Program-made: the position numbers and the translations under genes
Shown here: piece by piece, positions 59,517-61,460 of the stretch
Layout of the letters: every line of letters starts with the position of its first letter
How positions within the stretch are numbered: the stretch's first letter is position 1
Origin: Streptomyces sp. 130
GTDB taxonomy: Bacteria > Actinomycetota > Actinomycetes > Streptomycetales > Streptomycetaceae
Direction: 5' to 3'
Assembly: GCF_007096885.1 (NCBI RefSeq)
Contig: NZ_VJNO01000041.1
Location: 1 to 61,460, forward strand
Length of the DNA stretch: 61,460 nt
The notes under the pieces: generated by a model
Told to the model about the DNA's origin: nothing
The model's input: the letters and a program-made list of their open reading frames with translations, nothing else
Databases searched by the model: none

Positions 59517-60569
59517 TCACCAGCCGGGCGGCGGCTGCGAGGGCGGCGGGGGCGGGCCGAAGCCGCCGCTGCCGCCCTGCGGGTAGCCGTAGCCGTAGCC
59601 GGGGTGGTGCGGGGGCGTGACCGGTGCGGGGCCCCAGCCCGGGCCGCCGCCCCAGGGGTCCTGGCCCGGGGCGCGGACCGGGCCGGGGACGGCGAGGGCG
59701 ATGAGCGCGGCCAGGGCGGCGAGCGCCTGGAAGAACGAGCTGAGCAGGCTGAGCCGGAGCTCGGTCGACTGGTCGCCGAAGTGCTCCAGCAGGTCGTAGT
59801 GCACGATCCGCACCACCCCGAACACCCCGCCGGGCAGCAGCACCGCCGCGCCCACCAGCCCGAACGGGCGGGCGTGCGGGGCCCGCGCCGCCGCGCTGAT
59901 CCCGGCGGCCACGCAGAGCAGGGCGAGCACCACGGTGGCCCAGCCCGGCGGCGGACCGGTCAGGTACTGCGCGATCCGGTCACCGCCCACGTACCAGTCG
60001 GGGAAGAAGTACGGGTCCCGGACGACCTGGCGGATCTCCCAGGCGATCAGCACGGCCCCGGCGGCGCACAGCGCCAGGAAGGCGAGGACGCCCGCGCCGG
60101 GGCCCGGCCCGAGCGGCGTCCGCTCGTAGGAGTCGGCGGGCGGGCGGCGGCCGGCCCCGGCCGTGATGATCATCGCGGCGCCCGCGGCGACGGCGACGAA
60201 GGCGCAGATCAGGGCCCGGGAGCACAGGTCGCCGGAGTACGCGGCCTCCATCCGGTGGCTGCCGATGGTCCAGAGCCCGGGCAGCCGCACGGCGAGGGTG
60301 ACCACCCCGGCGACGACGAGCGCTGACGCGGCGGACGCGGCACGCAGCGCGGCCACGGTGACGGCCACGTACACCACGAAGAGGACGAGGTCCGTGCCCG
60401 AGGTGGTGGGCATGGCCCCCGTACGGGCTTCGTGCAGCCCGGCCCAGTACCGCCACAGTTGGCCGAAACCTATCGCATCGACGTCACGTATCAGCCAGCT
60501 CGCGACGATCACCGCGAGCACGGCGGACAGGACGGCTCCGGTGGCTCTCGCTCCGCGGGTGAGTATCAC
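59517..60569 (-). CDS. integral membrane protein, hypothetical
   Basis: 350 aa with about eight hydrophobic helices (from residue 6 to ~300) and a Pro/Gly/Tyr-rich tail (GYGYGYPQGG, PPPPPSQPPP). No recognised family. GTG 60569 has GGAAG upstream; the longer upstream frame is Arg/Pro-rich and unlikely to be translated. No clear link to neighbours. Confidence 0.65.
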   Translation of the reverse strand: MILTRGARATGAVLSAVLAVIVASWLIRDVDAIGFGQLWRYWAGLHEARTGAMPTTSGTDLVLFVVYVAVTVAALRAASAASALVVAGVVTLAVRLPGLWTIGSHRMEAAYSGDLCSRALICAFVAVAAGAAMIITAGAGRRPPADSYERTPLGPGPGAGVLAFLALCAAGAVLIAWEIRQVVRDPYFFPDWYVGGDRIAQYLTGPPPGWATVVLALLCVAAGISAAARAPHARPFGLVGAAVLLPGGVFGVVRIVHYDLLEHFGDQSTELRLSLLSSFFQALAALAALIALAVPGPVRAPGQDPWGGGPGWGPAPVTPPHHPGYGYGYPQGGSGGFGPPPPPSQPPPGW

Positions 60570-60747
60570 ACCGGCGATACTTCCGTGCCGCGGCCCTCCG
60601 GACAAGAGGGCCCGCACCGCCGCCGGTACGGCCACCGGCCGGGGGGCGTCACACCCCTCCGGCCGGTCCACGGCACCCGCACGGCCGTACGTTGTCCATG
60701 GTGCCGCGTCCGTATATCGGGGACGTTGCCCGTGTGTTAACGGCGCG

Positions 60748-61460
60748 TCAGACGGCCCGGCTGCTCCCGGAGGGCGGGGGCGGGCCCTCGTCGCGGTCCG
60801 CCGGTCCGGGCCGCTCAGTGGCCTGCGCCGCCTCGGCCGCCCGCCCGGCCGCGTCCTCCTGGCCGCCCTCCCCCGGCACCGCATCGAGCGTGCCCTCCGG
60901 CGGGACCACCCGCTTCTCCTCCGCGAAGTGGCAGGCGGAGGCGTGCCGGGCCGGGCTGTCGGCGTCCAGGAAGGCCGCCGGGACCGCCAGCAGCGGCACC
61001 TCCAGCTCGCACCGCTTCTGCGCCTTCCAGCAGCGGGTGCGGAAGCGGCAGCCGGAGGGCGGGTTGGCGGGCGAGGGCACGTCGCCGTGCAGGATGATCC
61101 GCTCGCGGAACTCGCGCGCCGCGGGGTCCGGCACCGGCACGGCGGAGAGCAGCGCCTGTGTGTACGGGTGCGTGGGGTGGTCGTAGATCTCCGCGTCGGT
61201 GCCGATCTCCACGAACCGGCCCAGATACATCACGCCGACCCGGTCGGAGATGTGCCGCACGATGGACAGGTCGTGCGCGATGAAGACGTAGCTCAGGTTG
61301 AACTCGGCCTGCAGCCGGTCCAGCAGGTTGACGACCTGCGCCTGGACGGAGACGTCGAGCGCGGAGACCGGTTCGTCGGCGACGATGATCTCCGGGTTGA
61401 GCGCGAGGCCGCGGGCGATGCCGATGCGCTGGCGCTGGCCGCCGGAGAACTGGTGCGGGT
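60748..61460 (-). CDS. oligopeptide/dipeptide ABC transporter ATPase, partial
   Basis: At least 237 codons; the 5' end lies beyond 61460. FSGGQRQRIGIARGLALNP, VADEPVSALD and IAHDLS identify an Opp/Dpp-type ATPase. The C-terminal oligo_HPY region has HPYTQALLSAVP and a Cys set (GCRFRTRCWKAQKRC and ACHF), which in actinobacterial Opp proteins binds a 4Fe-4S cluster. A long acidic/Pro-rich tail follows. It powers import of peptides. Confidence 0.93.
   Translation of the reverse strand, partial: PHQFSGGQRQRIGIARGLALNPEIIVADEPVSALDVSVQAQVVNLLDRLQAEFNLSYVFIAHDLSIVRHISDRVGVMYLGRFVEIGTDAEIYDHPTHPYTQALLSAVPVPDPAAREFRERIILHGDVPSPANPPSGCRFRTRCWKAQKRCELEVPLLAVPAAFLDADSPARHASACHFAEEKRVVPPEGTLDAVPGEGGQEDAAGRAAEAAQATERPGPADRDEGPPPPSGSSRAV

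Overview
The window is chromosomal DNA from a Streptomyces or very close relative. The base composition is very GC-rich. Genes often start with GTG or TTG and terminators are long GC hairpins without U-tracts. There are many secreted, LuxR-type and TetR-type genes. No tRNA, rRNA, insertion sequence, phage gene or CRISPR array was seen. From memory, two blocks follow gene orders conserved across actinobacteria (compare M. tuberculosis Rv3207c-Rv3211 and Rv1170-Rv1239c).

Block 1 (1-14.6 kb) carries a DUF3152 predicted metalloprotease, two alpha/beta hydrolases, a TetR regulator, a DUF3107 protein, a ferritin-like protein and a DEAD-box RNA helicase. The helicase appears to start at CTG. A 15-unit 27/28-bp tandem array follows it. 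Then come a NYN-domain nuclease, a MarC membrane protein, a PHP phosphoesterase, an MFS exporter and a SUFU-domain protein.

Block 2 (14.6-36.6 kb) is the conserved core. It has a magnesium group: corA behind a structured leader, a membrane-less MgtE/CBS protein and a DUF1003 membrane protein. Next are mrp and an envelope-stress cluster (ECF sigma factor, zinc anti-sigma factor, HtrA-like protease, tatB). The block continues with an O-methyltransferase, DUF3117, an enoyl-CoA hydratase, tag, a DivIVA-like protein, folP2, a LOG protein, dapE, dapC and a 7Fe ferredoxin. dapE and dapC serve lysine and peptidoglycan precursor synthesis.

Block 3 (36.6-53.3 kb) looks more accessory. It has a repeat-containing surface protein beside a class F sortase. 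A compact threonyl-tRNA synthetase lies behind a short ORF with three Thr codons and a hairpin, the layout of ribosome-mediated attenuation. An MFS/acetyltransferase/TetR module and a TetR/epimerase pair follow, both with clear repeated operators. Two ABC-exporter/two-component modules then face each other.

Block 4 (53.3-61.4 kb) returns to conserved genes: a peptidoglycan-binding protein with a huge Gly/Pro-rich tail, a DUF6113-like protein, mshB (mycothiol synthesis), a small membrane protein, an S9 peptidase, a membrane protein and the end of an oligopeptide ABC ATPase gene that runs off the window.

Across the window about 14 genes have a TAnnnT -10 hexamer exactly 6-7 nt before the start codon, the signature of leaderless transcripts. 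The best candidates for new biology are the threonine attenuator, the sortase pair, the corA leader and the MgtE-like/DUF1003 pair.
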